The notes beneath the pieces are model-generated. The model saw only the letters and a list, made by a program, of their open reading frames with translations. It ran no database searches and had not been told where the DNA came from. Made by a program: the position numbers and the translations under genes. A DNA stretch of 18,389 nucleotides, from NCBI RefSeq assembly GCF_001509475.1, contig NZ_LLZG01000053.1, forward strand, positions 1 to 18,389, in the 5' to 3' direction. This document shows positions 1 through 8,588 of this stretch, one piece after another (position 1 is the stretch's first letter; each line of letters starts with the position of its first letter). This stretch comes from Streptomyces regalis (GTDB taxonomy: Bacteria; Actinomycetota; Actinomycetes; Streptomycetales; Streptomycetaceae).

Positions 1-1127
1 GCCCCGGCTCCCCTCAGCCGCTCCGCGAACCGCCCAAGTACCGCGTACTTCTCCCCCAGCGCCCCCGGCCCCTCCCCCACCGGATCCTTGAAGTAGAAGC
101 CCAGTTCGCCGAGCGGCCCGGACAGGCCCGCCTCGTGGGCGCGTGTCGTCAGGCGGGCGAGGTCGAGGACCAGGGGTGCCGCCAGGGCCGAGTCGCAGCC
201 CTGCCAGATGGTTTGGAGGATCATGCGGGTGCCGAGGAAGCCGTCGAAGGCGATGTGGTCCCAGGCGGTCTTCCAGTCGCCGAGGGCGGGGACGTCGTCG
301 ATGTGGACCTCGCCCTCGGGAGGCGTGGCGAGGGTGTCGGCGAGCACTCTCTCCTTGCCGGCGTTCTTCGCCGCCGCCGCGGCCGGGTCGGCCAGGGAGG
401 CGCCGTCGCCGCCGCCGAGCAGATTCGTGCCCGACCAGGCGCGCACCGCCAGGGCCCGTTGGGTGAACATCGGGCCCAGGACCGAGCGGAGCAGTGTCTG
501 GCCCGTCTTGCCGTCGCGGCCCGCGTACGGCAGGCCGGAAGACGAGGCCAGGGGGGCCAGCGTCGGGTGGTTCAGGCCCGTCGACGGGGTGAAGTTCACG
601 TACGGGCAGCCCGCGCGCAAAGCCGCCGCCGCGTACAGCGAACTCGGCGGCAGGGCGGCGCCGGTGGGGGCGGGCTCGGTGGAGGCCACGTTCACGACGA
701 CGGCCCGGGTGAGCTCGGACCGCCGTATGAAGTCCCGTATGTCCGAGGCGAAGGCGGTGATGAGTTCCTCCTCGCCGCGCGTGTCTCCGGGGAGCGGGCC
801 GCCGGGCCTGATCTCGCGGTCGGCGGCGGCGAGTTCGGCCCGTACGGCCGCGGGGAGACCGGGAGGCAGGACGCCGCCTGCCGCCAGGGCCTCCGCGCGT
901 TTGGGCAGGGGGCAGTCCACCGTGTCGTGGCCGCCGAAGACGAGGGACGACAGCGCGGGCAGGCCGCTGTCCGCGAACATCGGGGTCTCGGTGACCAGGC
1001 CCGTCGGCGGGTGCAGGCCCGCGGTGACGGCGGCGCACCCGGCGATGACGCTCGTGGCGACGGAGCCACGCGCCCCGATCAGCCAGACGCCGACGCGCGC
1101 AACGGACGGGGAAACGGACGCGGACAT
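1..1127 (-). CDS. myo-inositol-1-phosphate synthase family protein (3' end beyond window)
   Basis: The frame opens at an ATG at 1127, five bases after a perfect AAGGAGG, and stays open for 375 codons to the left edge, so the C-terminus is missing. The N-terminus carries a Rossmann-type NAD site (VWLIGARGSVATSVIAG, about residues 14-30). Family-typical blocks follow: YVNFTPSTGLN, then AGRDGKTGQT (like the DxKSGQT of inositol-phosphate synthases), a TNLLGGGDG stretch, and FYFKDPVG near the end. The canonical enzyme converts glucose-6-phosphate to inositol-3-phosphate in the cytosol with NAD. A hairpin terminator separates the gene from the upstream sugar operon, so it is probably its own transcription unit. 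Genes of this type may be secondary-metabolite or Ebo-type paralogues rather than the housekeeping enzyme; the sequence to the left would decide. Family call is firm, substrate is not. Confidence 0.85.
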   Translation of the reverse strand, partial: MSASVSPSVARVGVWLIGARGSVATSVIAGCAAVTAGLHPPTGLVTETPMFADSGLPALSSLVFGGHDTVDCPLPKRAEALAAGGVLPPGLPAAVRAELAAADREIRPGGPLPGDTRGEEELITAFASDIRDFIRRSELTRAVVVNVASTEPAPTGAALPPSSLYAAAALRAGCPYVNFTPSTGLNHPTLAPLASSSGLPYAGRDGKTGQTLLRSVLGPMFTQRALAVRAWSGTNLLGGGDGASLADPAAAAAKNAGKERVLADTLATPPEGEVHIDDVPALGDWKTAWDHIAFDGFLGTRMILQTIWQGCDSALAAPLVLDLARLTTRAHEAGLSGPLGELGFYFKDPVGEGPGALGEKYAVLGRFAERLRGAG

Positions 1128-1197
1128 GGCAGCCTCCTTGTCGAACGCGTCGTGGGTAACCCCCGGCCGGGCCCTGGCGGGGACCCGGTGGGGAAAA

Positions 1198-1235
1198 GAC
1201 GGCGGGCGGGAGTCCGGCGTCCCCCGCCCGCCGTC
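1198..1235 (-). terminator. Rho-independent-like terminator after the sugar operon
   Basis: Bases 1198-1210 (GACGGCGGGCGGG) pair perfectly with 1223-1235, giving a 13-bp stem around a 12-base loop. The right arm begins three bases past the ThuA-DUF1080 stop codon. Read on the minus strand, the stem is followed by TTTTCCCC. Position and shape fit the end of the operon coming from the right. Confidence 0.8.
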
Positions 1236-1237
1236 GC

Positions 1238-2632
1238 TCAGCCGCCCTGCGAAGCCGTCAGTCCGGAGGACTTCGCGGTGTTCGCGGGCAGTTCCTTGAT
1301 CCGGACGTCACGGATGGACACCTCGTCGTCGACTCCGTGGTTCTGGATGCCGATGTGTCCGTCGGTGAGGCTCCGGGCCGGGTCGGTGTTGGTGAAGTCG
1401 TTGATCTTCACGCCGTTGAGACAGACGCGGAGGCGTTCGCCCTCCACGCGGATCTCGTACGTGTTCCACTCCCCCGGCGGGTTCAGCGCACGGTCACGCT
1501 TCTTGAGGTCGGCGGACTGGAAGCCGTACACGGCCCCGGTGGTGCGGTCGGGGGCGTCGGTCGCGTCGATCTGGATCTCGTAGCCGTTGTTGACGGCCGA
1601 CCACGGGTCGTCCGAGGGCGGGAAGCCCACGAACACCCCGGAGTTGTCGTCGCCGGCCATCTTCCAGTCGAGCTTCAGGGAGTACGACCCGAAGTCCGAC
1701 GCGGCGTACCAGAGCATTCCCATGCCGCCGGTCGACGTGAGCGTGCCGTCGTCGGACAGGGTGAAGGAGCCCGGGCTCGCCTGCTTCCAGCCGTCCAGCG
1801 AAGCCTGCGTACCGTCGAAGAGCGGGCGGTAGCCGTTCTCGGGGCGGCAGTCGGCCTGGGCGTCGCCGACGGCCCAGCGGATTCCGCCGAGCAGGTGCTC
1901 GCGGAAGAGGGGCTCGGCGTAGGACTCCTTGGTGTGGCCGCCCCCGGTGTAGAAGGCGCGGCCACCCTGGTAGTTCTGGCACCAGGCGATCGGATGGTCG
2001 CCGTTCATGGTGCCGCCGGTGTACGAGGACTCGTCGAGGGACGCGAGGACATGAGCCCTCTCCCGTGGATTGGAGCGGTAGTTGTACCACTCGTCCGTGC
2101 GGTTCCACGTCTCGGCCAGGCCCGACGTCGCCGGGTGGGCGTGGTCCTCGACGTCCACGGTCGCGGGCTGGATCGCCGGGTGCGACTGGAAGTAGGCGCC
2201 GGCGAGGCCGCCGTAGAACGCCCAGTCGTACTCGGTGTCGGCGGCCGCGTGGATGCCGACGTAGCCTCCGCCGCGCCGGATGTAGCCCTCGAAGGCCGTC
2301 TGCTGGGCGGCGTTCAGGACGTCTCCGGTCGTCGACAGGAAGACGACCGCGGCGTAGCGGCGCAGGTTGCCCGCGGTGAAGCTCGCGGCGTCCTCCGTCG
2401 CGTCGACCGTGAAGCCGCTCGTCTCGCCGAGCTGTTTCACCGCGGCGATGCCGTCGGGGATCGAGTCGTGGCGGAAGCCGGCCGTCTTGGAGAAGACCAG
2501 TACCCGCTTGCCGTCGTCCGTGGCCCGCGCATCCTGCGAGGCCTGTGACGCGGCCGGTTCCGAGACGCAGCCGAGGAGTACGGCCGCTCCCACAACTGCC
2601 GTGGTCAGTCGTCCAGTTGGACGCAATCGCAT
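1238..2632 (-). CDS. ThuA - DUF1080 (3-keto-disaccharide hydrolase-like) fusion lipoprotein
   Basis: A 464-residue secreted lipoprotein. The N-terminus has basic residues, a hydrophobic stretch and a lipobox LLGC with Cys22. Residues about 42-255 match the ThuA fold (start RVLVFSKTAGFRHDSI, then GGGYVGIHAAADTEYDWAFYG and a TDEWYNY block). Residues about 268-450 are a DUF1080/LamG-like jelly roll (LFDGTQASLDGW, SGVFVGFP, GYEIQIDATDAPDRTTGAVY, GEWNTYEIRVEG). ThuA proteins are linked to trehalose and keto-sugar metabolism, and DUF1080 members include 3-keto-disaccharide hydrolases. The likely role is cleaving or handling an oxidised glycoside at the outer membrane face; that is inference. The ATG at 2632 follows GAGGAGGG, which lies only a few bases from the upstream gene's stop, implying coupling. 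The start is well supported. Confidence 0.88.
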   Translation of the reverse strand: MRLRPTGRLTTAVVGAAVLLGCVSEPAASQASQDARATDDGKRVLVFSKTAGFRHDSIPDGIAAVKQLGETSGFTVDATEDAASFTAGNLRRYAAVVFLSTTGDVLNAAQQTAFEGYIRRGGGYVGIHAAADTEYDWAFYGGLAGAYFQSHPAIQPATVDVEDHAHPATSGLAETWNRTDEWYNYRSNPRERAHVLASLDESSYTGGTMNGDHPIAWCQNYQGGRAFYTGGGHTKESYAEPLFREHLLGGIRWAVGDAQADCRPENGYRPLFDGTQASLDGWKQASPGSFTLSDDGTLTSTGGMGMLWYAASDFGSYSLKLDWKMAGDDNSGVFVGFPPSDDPWSAVNNGYEIQIDATDAPDRTTGAVYGFQSADLKKRDRALNPPGEWNTYEIRVEGERLRVCLNGVKINDFTNTDPARSLTDGHIGIQNHGVDDEVSIRDVRIKELPANTAKSSGLTASQGG

Positions 2633-2647
2633 CGTCCGTCCCTCCTC

Positions 2648-5170
2648 TCAGCCCGTGGTGATGGTGAAGTCGTCCACGTCGTACAGGGCGCCGGAGCCGC
2701 TCCCCTTGAAGACCAGGTAGAGCGCGGTCGTGCCCCTTGGCGCGCGGGACAGGCCGGCGGTGACGTCCTGGAAGGTCTCCCAGCCGCCGGTCACCGGCAC
2801 GGTCGTCTTGCCGAGCAGGGTGCCCGTCGAGGACCCCGCACGGACCTCGAGGATGCCGCCCGCGCCGCCGGAGGAGATGCGCGCGGTGATCTTCTTGGCG
2901 TTGCTCAGGGCGTACGGCGTGAAGGAGATCCAGTCGCCGTTGTTGATGTTGCCGACCGTCTTGCCGCCGTGTGCGGTGGCCTTGGCGATGATCGAGACGC
3001 CGGAGCCGTTGCCGAAGTGCTCGGCCTGGCGGTGCTTGGGCTGGGTGACGTTCTGGTCGTGCGTGGTGAGCGGGGCCTGGCCGCCGCCTCCGCCGTCGGT
3101 GTACTCGGCGTCCATGACGCCGAAGATGTTGGCGTCCTCGTCGTGGCCGCCGTCGGCGCTGGTCTGGATGGTGCCGGTGCAGCCGTTGGCCGAGGTGAGC
3201 GGGTGGCCGTGGGTGTCGTGGCCGAGGATGAAGGTGACCTTGACCTTGGCGCAGTCGATCGCCGTGCCGTCCTCCGGGTCGGTGACCTTCACCTTGAACG
3301 GAATGGCGTCACCGAAGCTGAACAGCTGCCCGTCCTTCGGCGCCTCCAGCACCACCTTCGGCGCGGTGTTGCCGACCACGATCTGCACGCTCGCGCTGCC
3401 GGTGCGGCCGGAGGGGTCCTTGGCGGTCAGGGTCGCGGTGTAGGTGCCGTTCTTCTTGTATCTGTATGTCGGGTTCGCCGCCGTCGACTTGCCGCCGTCG
3501 CCGAAGTTCCAGCTGTACGTGACGGCGTCGCCGTCCTGGTCGGTCGTGCCCTCGGACGAGAACTGCACCCTCAGCGGCGCCTGGCCCGAGGTCTTGCTCG
3601 CCGCGGCCTGCGCCACCGGGGAGTGGCCGTCGGTCGCGTTCTCGATACGGAACAGGCCGGAGTTCTCGTCGCCGCCGAACCACGAGGTGCCGTAGTCGAG
3701 GACGTACAGCGCACCGTCCGGGCCGAAGGCCATGTCCATGATCTGGGTGCCGGTCCACGGGACGTCGTTGATCGACTGCACGGTCCCGGCGTCGTCGCTG
3801 ACGATCCGCTTGATCCAGCGGCGGCCGAACTCCCCGGCGAAGAAGTTCCCGTCGTAGGCCTCCGGGAACTTCACCGGCGAGTCGAGTGAGGCGTCGTAGT
3901 GGTAGACCGGGCCGCCCATCGGCGACTCGGATCCGGTGCCGAACTCGGGCACGGAGCCGCCGTCGTACGGGATCCAGGCGGGCTGGGCCGGGGGCAGGTC
4001 GGTCAGGCCGGTGTTGTGCGGCGAGGTGTTCTTCGGCGCGGCGCAGTCGAAGGCCGCGCCGGATGTCTTCGTCGCGAAGTCGTAGTCCACGTAGGCGTCG
4101 TTGTCACCCGTGCAGTACGGCCACCCGAAGTTGCCGGGGCCGGTGACGCGGGCGAACTCGACCTGGCCGGCGGGGCCGCGCGCCGGGTCGGCGGCGCCGG
4201 CGTCGGGGCCGTAGTCGCCGACGTACAGGATCCCGGTCTTCTTGTCGACGCTGAAGCGGAACGGGTTGCGCAGGCCCATCGCGTAGATCTCGGGGCGTGT
4301 CTTGTCCGTGCCGGGCGCGAAGAGGTTGCCGTCGGGGATCGCGTACGAGCCGTCGGCGTTCACCTTGATGCGCAGGATCTTGCCGCGCAGGTCGTTGGTG
4401 TTGCCGGCGGAACGCTGGGCGTCGAAGCCCGGGTTGCGGTCGGCACGCTCGTCGATGGGGGTGAAGCCGTCCGACTGGAACGGGTTGGTGTCATCCCCGG
4501 TCGACAGGTAGAGGTTCCCCTGCGCGTCGAAGTCGATGTCGCCGCCGACGTGGCAGCACAGGCCGCGGGTGGCCGGGACGTCGAGGATCTTCGTCTCGCC
4601 GGCGGTGTCGAGGGTGCCGTCCGTCTTCAGCACGAAGCGGGAGAGGCGGTTGACGCCTTCGAAGGGTGCGAAGTCGGCCGCGGTGCCGGTCTCGGGGGCG
4701 TCGCCCGCGGGGGTGTTCAGCGGGGGCGCGTAGTAGAGGTAGATGAAACGGTTCTCTGTGAAGTTCGGGTCGACGCCGATGCCCTGCAGGCCCTCCTCGT
4801 CGTGGGAGTAGACGGCGAGCTTGCCGGCCAGCTTGGTGTTGCCCGCGGCGTCGGTGAGGCGCAGTTCGCCGTCGCGTGAGGTGTGCAGGACCGAGCGGTC
4901 CGGGAGGACGGCGAGCGACATGGGCTCGCCGACCTCCGGTTCGCCCTTGGCGAGGGTGACCTGCTGGAAGTCCTCGGCCGCGGCGGCCTGGGCAGCAGCC
5001 GCGGCGGCCCCCTCGTCGGCGACGGCTGCGCCGGCCTGGGGTGCGGTGAAGGTGAGAGTGGCGCCCGCCAGCAGTGCGCCGCTCAGCAGCGCCACCGCCT
5101 TGCGGAAGGACGCGCGTCGTCTGTGGGTCTCGTTTCTGTCGGTGCTGGTGGTGCGGTCGTTCCCGTGCAC
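2648..5170 (-). CDS. Secreted PQQ-type sugar dehydrogenase with PKD and carbohydrate-binding domains
   Basis: An 840-residue exported protein. The start is GTG at 5170, five bases after TGGAGG. The N-terminus has an arginine cluster (RRRASFRK, Tat-like but not a perfect consensus), a hydrophobic core and an Ala-rich cleavage region near residue 50. Residues about 70-510 are a glucose/sorbosone-dehydrogenase beta-propeller (EEGLQGIGVDPNF, GGDIDFDAQGNLYLSTGDD, MGLRNPFRFSVD, GPDGALYVLDYG). Residues about 520-600 are a PKD domain (VTYSWNFGDGGKSTAANPTY). A linker follows, and the last ~130 residues look like a CBM6-type module (NINNGDWISFTPYAL, GGWETFQDVTAGL). The enzyme probably oxidises sugars or glycans outside the cell. 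The downstream ThuA-DUF1080 lipoprotein is 15 bases away and probably acts on the product. The actual substrate and cofactor are unproven. Confidence 0.88.
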   Translation of the reverse strand: MHGNDRTTSTDRNETHRRRASFRKAVALLSGALLAGATLTFTAPQAGAAVADEGAAAAAAQAAAAEDFQQVTLAKGEPEVGEPMSLAVLPDRSVLHTSRDGELRLTDAAGNTKLAGKLAVYSHDEEGLQGIGVDPNFTENRFIYLYYAPPLNTPAGDAPETGTAADFAPFEGVNRLSRFVLKTDGTLDTAGETKILDVPATRGLCCHVGGDIDFDAQGNLYLSTGDDTNPFQSDGFTPIDERADRNPGFDAQRSAGNTNDLRGKILRIKVNADGSYAIPDGNLFAPGTDKTRPEIYAMGLRNPFRFSVDKKTGILYVGDYGPDAGAADPARGPAGQVEFARVTGPGNFGWPYCTGDNDAYVDYDFATKTSGAAFDCAAPKNTSPHNTGLTDLPPAQPAWIPYDGGSVPEFGTGSESPMGGPVYHYDASLDSPVKFPEAYDGNFFAGEFGRRWIKRIVSDDAGTVQSINDVPWTGTQIMDMAFGPDGALYVLDYGTSWFGGDENSGLFRIENATDGHSPVAQAAASKTSGQAPLRVQFSSEGTTDQDGDAVTYSWNFGDGGKSTAANPTYRYKKNGTYTATLTAKDPSGRTGSASVQIVVGNTAPKVVLEAPKDGQLFSFGDAIPFKVKVTDPEDGTAIDCAKVKVTFILGHDTHGHPLTSANGCTGTIQTSADGGHDEDANIFGVMDAEYTDGGGGGQAPLTTHDQNVTQPKHRQAEHFGNGSGVSIIAKATAHGGKTVGNINNGDWISFTPYALSNAKKITARISSGGAGGILEVRAGSSTGTLLGKTTVPVTGGWETFQDVTAGLSRAPRGTTALYLVFKGSGSGALYDVDDFTITTG

Positions 5171-5173
5171 GGG
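5162..5173. repeat. 12-bp palindrome over a GTG start codon
   Basis: CCCGTGCACGGG is a perfect palindrome. It contains the GTG start (5168-5170, minus strand) of the PQQ-type dehydrogenase and begins just after its ribosome site. It could tune initiation through mRNA structure or be chance in GC-rich DNA. Confidence 0.5.
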
Positions 5174-5214
5174 TGCCTCCAGAAAGGGGCCGGTTGTACG
5201 GGCGGGTGCGTGCG

Positions 5215-5236
5215 CCGGGATGCGCCGTCATCCCGG
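5215..5236 (-). other. Intra-operon hairpin between isomerase and dehydrogenase genes
   Basis: CCGGGATG (5215-5222) and CATCCCGG (5229-5236) form an 8-bp stem with a six-base loop, in the 83-base gap between two operon genes. No T run follows on the minus strand, so it is more likely an mRNA processing/stability element or partial attenuator than a full terminator. Confidence 0.45.
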
Positions 5237-5253
5237 AGAGGTGACACGTGGGG

Positions 5254-6252
5254 TCAGTTGCCGAACGCCGCGTCGAACGAGGCCGACGGGGGCTCGAAGT
5301 CGTACGCCTTGAGGCGGGTCAGTGCCTCGGGCGCGCCCTGGAGCCGGTCCATGCCGGCGTCCTCCCACTCCACGGAGATGGGCCCCTGGTAGTCGATGGA
5401 GCGCAGCATCCGGAAGACGTCCTCCCAGGGAACGTCGCCGTGCCCGGCCGACACGAAGTCCCAGCCCCGTCGGGGATCGCCCCAGGGCAGGTGCGAGCCG
5501 AGGCGGCCGTTGCGGCCGTCGAGGCGCTTGCGGGCCTCCTTGCAGTCGACGTGGTAGATGCGGTCGCGGAAGTCCCAGAGGAAGCCGACCGGGTCGAGGT
5601 CCTGCCAGACGAAATGCGACGGGTCGAAGTTCAGGCCGAAGGCGGGGCGGCCTCCGACGGCCTCCAGAGCACGCCAAGTCGTCCAGTAGTCGTAGGCGAT
5701 CTCGCTGGGGTGGACCTCGTGCGCGAACCGCACGCCTTCCTCGTCGAAGACGTCCAGGATGGGGTTCCAGCGCGTCGCGAAGTCCTCGTAGCCGCGCTGG
5801 ATCATCGACTCGGGCGCGGGCGGGAACATGGCGACCAGGTGCCAGATGGCGGAGCCGGTGAAGCCGATGACGGTGTTCACGCCGAGGGCCGCAGCGGCCC
5901 GCGCGGTGTCGGCCATCTCGGCGGCGGCCCGCTGCCGTACGCCTTCCGCGTCGCCGTCGCCCCAGATACGTGCGGGCAGGATCGCCTGGTGGCGCTCGTC
6001 GATGATGGCGTCGCAGACGGCCTGGCCGACCAGGTGGTTGGAGATGGCCCAGCACTTGAGGCCGTACTTGTCGAGCAACGCCTTGCGGGAATCGATGTAC
6101 GACGGGTCCGCCAGGGCCTTGTCGACCTCGAAGTGGTCGCCCCAGCAGGCGAGTTCGAGTCCGTCGTAGCCGAAGTCCCGGGCGAGCCGGCAGACCTCCT
6201 CCAACGGCAGGTCGGCCCACTGGCCGGTGAACAGCGTGAACGTGCGCGGCAT
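5254..6252 (-). CDS. Sugar phosphate isomerase/epimerase (AP-endonuclease-2 TIM barrel)
   Basis: 332 residues from an ATG at 6252. The open frame reaches further upstream, but the start [16 protein letters not shown] follows GAGGAGG at about nine bases and fits the family N-terminus; upstream residues are low-complexity. The fold is the xylose-isomerase-like TIM barrel. Likely metal ligands lie in [28 protein letters not shown] and [10 protein letters not shown]. Such enzymes interconvert sugars, inosols or keto-sugars in the cytosol and often partner Gfo/Idh/MocA oxidoreductases. Its ribosome site overlaps the stop region of the upstream dehydrogenase (14-base gap), so the two are probably translated together. 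Substrate unknown. Confidence 0.9.
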   Translation of the reverse strand: MPRTFTLFTGQWADLPLEEVCRLARDFGYDGLELACWGDHFEVDKALADPSYIDSRKALLDKYGLKCWAISNHLVGQAVCDAIIDERHQAILPARIWGDGDAEGVRQRAAAEMADTARAAAALGVNTVIGFTGSAIWHLVAMFPPAPESMIQRGYEDFATRWNPILDVFDEEGVRFAHEVHPSEIAYDYWTTWRALEAVGGRPAFGLNFDPSHFVWQDLDPVGFLWDFRDRIYHVDCKEARKRLDGRNGRLGSHLPWGDPRRGWDFVSAGHGDVPWEDVFRMLRSIDYQGPISVEWEDAGMDRLQGAPEALTRLKAYDFEPPSASFDAAFGN

Positions 6253-6266
6253 GCGCGTCAGCCTCC

Positions 6267-7478
6267 TCAGACCGCTATCGGGGTGTAGACGGCGTTCTTC
6301 TCGGCGCTCTCCTCCACCGCCGCCAGGACGCGCTGCACCTGCAGCCCGTCGGCGAAGGAGGGTTCGGGCCGGCGGCCTTCGGCGATGGCGTGGACCAGGT
6401 CGCGGGCCTGGTGGACGAAGGTGTGCTCGTAGCCGAGGCCGTGGCCCGGGGGCCACCAGGCGTCCAGGTAGGGGTGGTCGGGTTCGGTGACGAGGATGCG
6501 GCGGAAGCCGGCGTGCGCTCCGGGTTCCGTGCCGTCGTGGTAGGCGAGTTCGTTGAGGCGCTCCAGGTCGAAGGCCAACGAACCGCGCTCCCCGTTGAGT
6601 TCGATGCGCAGCGCGTTCTTGCGGCCGGTGGCGTAGCGGGTGGCCTCGAAGGAGGCGAGGGCGCCGGAGGGGAAGCGGGCCGTGAACACGGCGGCGTCGT
6701 CCACGGTGACCTCCCCGGTGCCGGCCGCCGAGACGGCGGACAGCCCGCTCGTGGCGCCGGTGGGCAGGGGCCGCTGACGTACGAAGGTCTCCGTCAGCGC
6801 GGAGACGCCCGCCAGCGGCTCCCCCGTCAGGTACTGCGCGAGGTCGATGATGTGCGCGCCCAGGTCACCGAGCGATCCCGAGCCCGCCTGCTCCTTGCGC
6901 AGCCGCCAGGTCAGCGGGAAGCCGGGGTCGACCAGCCAGTCCTGGAGGTACGTCACACGCACGTGCCGCAGTGCGCCCAGGCGGCCCTCGGCGACCATCC
7001 GGCGGGCCAGGGCGGTGGCCGGCACCCGGCGGTAGTTGAAGCCGACCATCGCCACCTGGCCCCGCGCGTACGCCTCTTCGGCCGCCCGCGCCATCGACGT
7101 GGCCTCCTCGACCGTGTTGGCGAGGGGCTTCTCGCACAGGACGTGCTTGCCGGCGGCCAGCGCAGCGAGCGCGATCTCGGCGTGACTGTCACCGGGGGTG
7201 CAGATGTCGACGAGGTCGACGTCGTCCCGTTCGACGAGAGCACGCCAGTCGGTCTCGACGGACGTCCAGCCGTGGCGGTCGGCCGCCGCCTGTACGGCGA
7301 GCCGGTCCCGGCCGCAGATCACGGCCTGCACGGGGTTCAGCGGCAGGTCGAAGACGCGGCCCGCGGTGCGCCAGCCCTGGGAGTGGGCGGCGCCCATGAA
7401 GGCGTAGCCGACCATCCCCACGCGCAGGGGTGGCTTGCCTGCCTCGGTCCCGTCTGACTGCTGCTGCGGCTGTCCCAT
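6267..7478 (-). CDS. Gfo/Idh/MocA family NAD(P)-dependent oxidoreductase
   Basis: 403 residues from an ATG at 7478, eight bases after GAGGAGG; a longer open frame upstream has no family character. The dinucleotide-binding motif is [17 protein letters not shown] (residues 20-36). The conserved EKP motif is at 116-118 (LCEKPLA), and the catalytic region [11 protein letters not shown] has His209 and Asp212. Members oxidise or reduce a ring hydroxyl/keto group of sugars and inositols in the cytosol. Sitting between the importer and the isomerase, it probably performs the first intracellular redox step on the imported sugar or reduces a 3-keto-sugar. Length and motifs are complete, so it looks functional. 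Confidence 0.92.
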   Translation of the reverse strand: MGQPQQQSDGTEAGKPPLRVGMVGYAFMGAAHSQGWRTAGRVFDLPLNPVQAVICGRDRLAVQAAADRHGWTSVETDWRALVERDDVDLVDICTPGDSHAEIALAALAAGKHVLCEKPLANTVEEATSMARAAEEAYARGQVAMVGFNYRRVPATALARRMVAEGRLGALRHVRVTYLQDWLVDPGFPLTWRLRKEQAGSGSLGDLGAHIIDLAQYLTGEPLAGVSALTETFVRQRPLPTGATSGLSAVSAAGTGEVTVDDAAVFTARFPSGALASFEATRYATGRKNALRIELNGERGSLAFDLERLNELAYHDGTEPGAHAGFRRILVTEPDHPYLDAWWPPGHGLGYEHTFVHQARDLVHAIAEGRRPEPSFADGLQVQRVLAAVEESAEKNAVYTPIAV

Positions 7479-7533
7479 GTGGGAGTCCTCCTCGTCCTGT
7501 TCGGGGTGGCGCACGTGGGGGGTGCGGGCGGCA

Positions 7534-8571
7534 TCACTTGAAGCCGGTGGGCATGTACTGGTCGACGTTCTCCTTGTCGACGACCGCCGAGTAGAGCGTG
7601 ATCGACGCCGGGATCTCGAACTCGGCCATGCCGCCGACGCCCTTGCCCTGGCCCAGCGCGCGGGCGAGGTCGATGGCTGACGCGGCCATGGTCGGCGGGT
7701 ACAGGACGGTCGCCTTGAGGACGCCGTCGTCCTGCTTGATCGCCTGGAAGGCGGACAGGGCACCCGCGCCGCCGACCATCAGGAAGTCGTCGCGCCCGGC
7801 CTGCTCGATGGCGCGCAGGGCGCCCACACCCTGGTCGTCGTCGTGGTTCCACAGGGCGTCGAACTTCGACTGGGCCTGCAGGAGTTGGGCCATCTTGGCC
7901 TGCCCGGACTCGACCGTGAACTCGGCCGCCTGACGGGCCACCTTCTTGATGTTGGGGTAGTTCTTCAGCGCGTCGTCGAAGCCCTGGGTGCGCTGCTTGG
8001 TCAGCTCCAGGTTGTCCAGGCCGGCCAGCTCGATGACCTTGGCGTCCGCCTTTCCCTTGAGCTTCTCGCCGATGTAGTGGCCGGCGTTGAGGCCCATCCC
8101 GTAGTTGTCGCCGCCGATCCAGCAGCGGTATGCCTGCGGGGTGTTGAAGATCCGGTCGAGGTTGATGACCGGGATGCCCGCGCGCATCGCCTTCAGCCCG
8201 ACCTGGGTGAGTGCCTTGCCGTCGGCGGGCAGCACCACCAGCACGTCGACCTTCTTGTTGATCAGCGTCTCGATCTGGCCGATCTGCGCGGCGGTGTCGT
8301 TCGACCCCTCGGTGATCTCCAGGGTGACGTCGGAGTACTTCTTCGCCCGGCTCTTGGCGTTGTCGTTGATGGCGTTGAGCCAGCCGTGGTCGGCCTGCGG
8401 ACCGGCGAAGCCGATCGTGACCTCCTTGCCGGGCTTGTCGTCGGCGGCCGGCTGGTCGTTCGCGGCCGGCTCGTCGTCGGACTCGTTGCTCGTGCAACCC
8501 ACGAGGAGGGCACCGGCACCTATGGCGGCGGTCCCGAACAGCAGCCCTCTGCGACTGGTGAGCTCTGGCAT
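7534..8571 (-). CDS. Sugar ABC transporter substrate-binding lipoprotein (RbsB-like)
   Basis: 345 residues, starting at the ATG at 8571 (MPELTSRRGLLFGTAAIG). The open frame runs to 9963 only because it antiparallels other genes' frames; the RbsB-like start is unambiguous. The signal has a Tat motif SRRGLL and a lipobox ending LVGC with Cys26, so the protein is probably exported folded and lipid-anchored. A low-complexity Asp/Ala/Glu/Pro linker (about 27-50) precedes the type-I periplasmic-binding fold: VTIGFAGPQADHGWLNAIND, VDVLVVLPADGKALT, GIPVINLDRIF, FDALWNHDDDQGVGAL. It delivers a monosaccharide or small glycoside to the adjacent permease. A GAGGAAAGGG ribosome site lies in the 17-base gap after the permease stop. 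The ligand cannot be deduced here. Confidence 0.93.
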   Translation of the reverse strand: MPELTSRRGLLFGTAAIGAGALLVGCTSNESDDEPAANDQPAADDKPGKEVTIGFAGPQADHGWLNAINDNAKSRAKKYSDVTLEITEGSNDTAAQIGQIETLINKKVDVLVVLPADGKALTQVGLKAMRAGIPVINLDRIFNTPQAYRCWIGGDNYGMGLNAGHYIGEKLKGKADAKVIELAGLDNLELTKQRTQGFDDALKNYPNIKKVARQAAEFTVESGQAKMAQLLQAQSKFDALWNHDDDQGVGALRAIEQAGRDDFLMVGGAGALSAFQAIKQDDGVLKATVLYPPTMAASAIDLARALGQGKGVGGMAEFEIPASITLYSAVVDKENVDQYMPTGFK

Positions 8572-8588
8572 GGCGGTGAACCCTTTCC

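Noticed and set aside
135..1583. Long plus-strand open frame at the left end
   Set aside because: It is antisense to the inositol-phosphate-synthase-like and ThuA genes and runs across the terminator; Arg/Gly/Val-rich composition is typical of GC-rich shadow frames.
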